In this document: one piece after another, positions 62,579-64,000 of the stretch
Position numbering within the stretch: the first letter of the stretch is position 1
How the letters are laid out: each line of letters begins with the position of its first letter
NCBI GenBank assembly: GCA_020466095.1
Contig: CM035807.1
Location: 43,622,286 to 43,686,285 of the forward strand
Source of the DNA: Chlorops oryzae
Lineage: Eukaryota; Arthropoda; Insecta; Diptera; Chloropidae
Reading direction: 5' to 3'
DNA length: 64,000 bases
Made by a program: the position numbers and the translations under genes
Notes under the pieces: generated by a model
The model's input: only the letters and a program-made list of their open reading frames with translations
Told to the model about the DNA's origin: nothing
Databases searched by the model: none

Positions 62579-62836
62579 AGTGACCTACGACACTGTTATG
62601 GTAGCAGCGATCAGTGAGGGCAGAGGCAGCGTTTCTACTATAAAAGATGTTGATCAACCAATGTTCTGGGAGTCTACGGTAGTCTACAGTCTGAAATCGT
62701 CGCTTCAGTCATTCATCGTTAAACTAAATTAAGTTAAAATAATGTATAATTAAATAAGGAGTCAATAAAGACTTTAAAAGGCATTCAACGCGTTTTCTTG
62801 GAAAGGACCAGGATCAGAAGTAAAAATCTTAACAAT
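62579..62836 (+). mobile_element. LTR (left edge uncertain) followed by a primer binding site
   Basis: AGTGACCTAC at 62579 resembles the AGTGAC starts of errantivirus-type LTRs. CTATAAAAG (62638-62646) and AATAAAG (62764) fit promoter and poly(A) signal. The segment ends AACAATT. It is followed at 62837 by TGGCGCAGCCGGTC, a good tRNA-pairing site of the TGGCGCAGTCGG type. Coding sequence is outside the window or lost. Confidence 0.5.
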
Positions 62837-62850
62837 TGGCGCAGCCGGTC
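62837..62850 (+). other. Primer binding site TGGCGCAGCCGGTC
   Basis: It begins TGG directly after the LTR and resembles the tRNA-Ser-type sites of the gypsy/17.6/297 group (from memory). Confidence 0.55.
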
Positions 62851-63063
62851 AACCGAATTACGTTTATATAGACAGCATCCTGAAAAACGCATCACGTTTA
62901 TATAAACAGTATCCGAAAAGGACCTAAATAAATTAAAAGTAAGAAACTTCTTTCTGTTCTGGTAACTGTCAGAGAACCAAGCCGTAACGAATACGAGCGG
63001 GTAACTCAATTTTGGAAGATTTTATTCACACGCGATCCATTATCTGCTAGCTAGTGTTGAGAC

Positions 63064-63681
63064 CAGAGTTCGAAAACAAACGAAACGATTCGCAATCGTT
63101 TGCTGAAAAGACCGAAACGAAAAGAATATTTTCAATCGTTTCGTACTCGAACACAAACGCAAACGCAAACTTTTCAAAGACAAAGAGCACAAACGGCACG
63201 TTTGCCTTTCCGCTCATTTGGCTTTGCTTTGTTGCATAGGTACAATTGGAAACGAATCAATAACGAAACGATTGCGAATCGTTTGTTTCTTTTCGTACTC
63301 TTTTTGTACGGCTGCTCCCGTCAAACTGAGACAAGATCGTATTGTATGACAAGAGCGTAAGCAATTCATGTGAGCGGCTGTCGCAAAAATTGTTCCTAGC
63401 GCGCCGACCCTTGTTCTAGTGACTAGAATCTAGTGTACAAAACCATTTGAAAACGTTTGCCGAAAAGTTTACTCTCTGAATTTTTGAATTCGCTCTCTGT
63501 GCTTGGCTGTCTAGATGAGCACGGTTCAACTAATGTACGGTTTTCGTTCGTATACGCAAACTGTACGAAAAGAATCGCGACAATCGTTCTCATTGTTTTT
63601 GTTTCGAATTTCGTTTTGCTCTCCGAGCAGTACGGTACGAAACGCGTTTAAAGGTTTCGTTTCGTTTGTTTTCGAACTCTG
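63064..63681. mobile_element. hAT-type MITE with 8 bp target duplication
   Basis: CAGAGTTCGAAAACAAACGA at 63064 is inverted at 63681. GTTGAGAC is duplicated exactly at 63056-63063 and 63682-63689, the 8 bp typical of hAT. Subterminal CGATTCGCAATCG-like repeats are frequent. 618 bp, non-coding; it sits in the leader downstream of the LTR at 62579. Confidence 0.85.
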
Positions 63682-63689
63682 GTTGAGAC

Positions 63690-64000
63690 ACTTCTATCAG
63701 GCCCTATGACACTTGTTTAATACACCAAAGGGCAGTGTGATCGTTTTGGGAATATATTGAAAAATCTTGAGGGTCCTGCTACATTTGTCAAAGGATATTT
63801 GAACCGCAAACCACGCTGATGCGAATTTGTGGTAAAAATTTTTCTTCAAACGGAATATTGAAAAAAATCAAACGTTTCAGTTGCTATTGAATTTGTCTGG
63901 TGGATTCAATCTTTGCACACATTTATTTACAATAAGCTCATTATTTGTTTAGTTAGTGTCAAGACACTTCTGGCAGGCCCTGGGATATGTGTTTAATACA
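63690..64000 (+). repeat. Direct repeat of ~276 bp period, truncated by the window
   Basis: GAGACACTTCTATCAGGCCC at 63686 recurs as AAGACACTTCTGGCAGGCCC at about 63961, followed in both by TGTTTAATACA. The second copy runs off the window. It may be leader repeats of the LTR element to the left. Confidence 0.55.

Noticed and set aside
1..64000. tRNA, rRNA or snRNA genes
   Set aside because: No cloverleaf with A/B boxes or rRNA sequence was recognised by eye; a covariance-model scan would be decisive.

Overview
The window is eukaryotic, AT-rich DNA from a higher dipteran (a fly; the species cannot be named from the sequence alone). The one host gene is acj6, the class IV POU/Brn3-type transcription factor, on the minus strand. 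Three coding exons are visible: 20257-20428, 20058-20198 and 9130-9361. All junctions are canonical and the reading phases match. The first two are separated by a 58 bp intron and the last two by a 10.7 kb intron. The N-terminal and homeodomain exons are not in the window. If the assembly is collinear, nearly everything else lies in acj6 introns or 5' flank, and it is almost wholly transposable elements (TEs), many nested inside one another.

Layout. 1-8000: a BEL/Pao element (BEL-1; pol tail, a zinc-knuckle ORF after pol, polypurine tract, 3' LTR). It is split by a Jockey-clade LINE (354-7009, minus), which is itself split by a fold-back element with ~660 bp inverted repeats (3331-5048). 8000-22070: acj6 exons, with introns carrying several terminal-inverted-repeat (TIR) elements, nested MITEs (short non-autonomous DNA elements), direct repeats and a shattered minus-strand LTR-retrotransposon gag-protease. 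22071-36503: a deleted BEL/Pao element (BEL-2) whose 3' LTR was entered by a Ty3/gypsy element (Gypsy-1, 25407-36047). Gypsy-1 contains two Himar1-like mariners and a dispersed tandem-repeat element.

36563-41881: a nearly intact minus-strand Mdg3/micropia-like Ty3/gypsy element (Gypsy-3) with open gag and pol, near-identical LTRs and a TATA target duplication. It is the only element here that looks recently active. 41882-44939: mostly unrecognised DNA. 44940-53083: a CR1/Jockey-group LINE interrupted by an internally deleted Gypsy-1 relative (Gypsy-2, 45706-49717) and by a TIR element (49910-50472). 53084-58490: a ~2.7 kb LINE fragment in tandem duplicate. 58600-61200: a further decayed LINE with an insert. 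61200-64000: a palindromic motif array, an LTR/primer-binding-site fragment, a hAT-type MITE and the start of a direct repeat.

Apart from acj6 and Gypsy-3, no gene here looks functional. The points most worth a second look are the post-pol zinc-knuckle ORF with its own splice acceptor, the five hairpins with shared loop and covarying stems in the Jockey 3' UTR, the fold-back element carrying an uncharacterised ORF, the small putative myristoylated membrane peptide upstream of gag shared by Gypsy-1 and Gypsy-2, and the alternating-orientation array near 61.7 kb.
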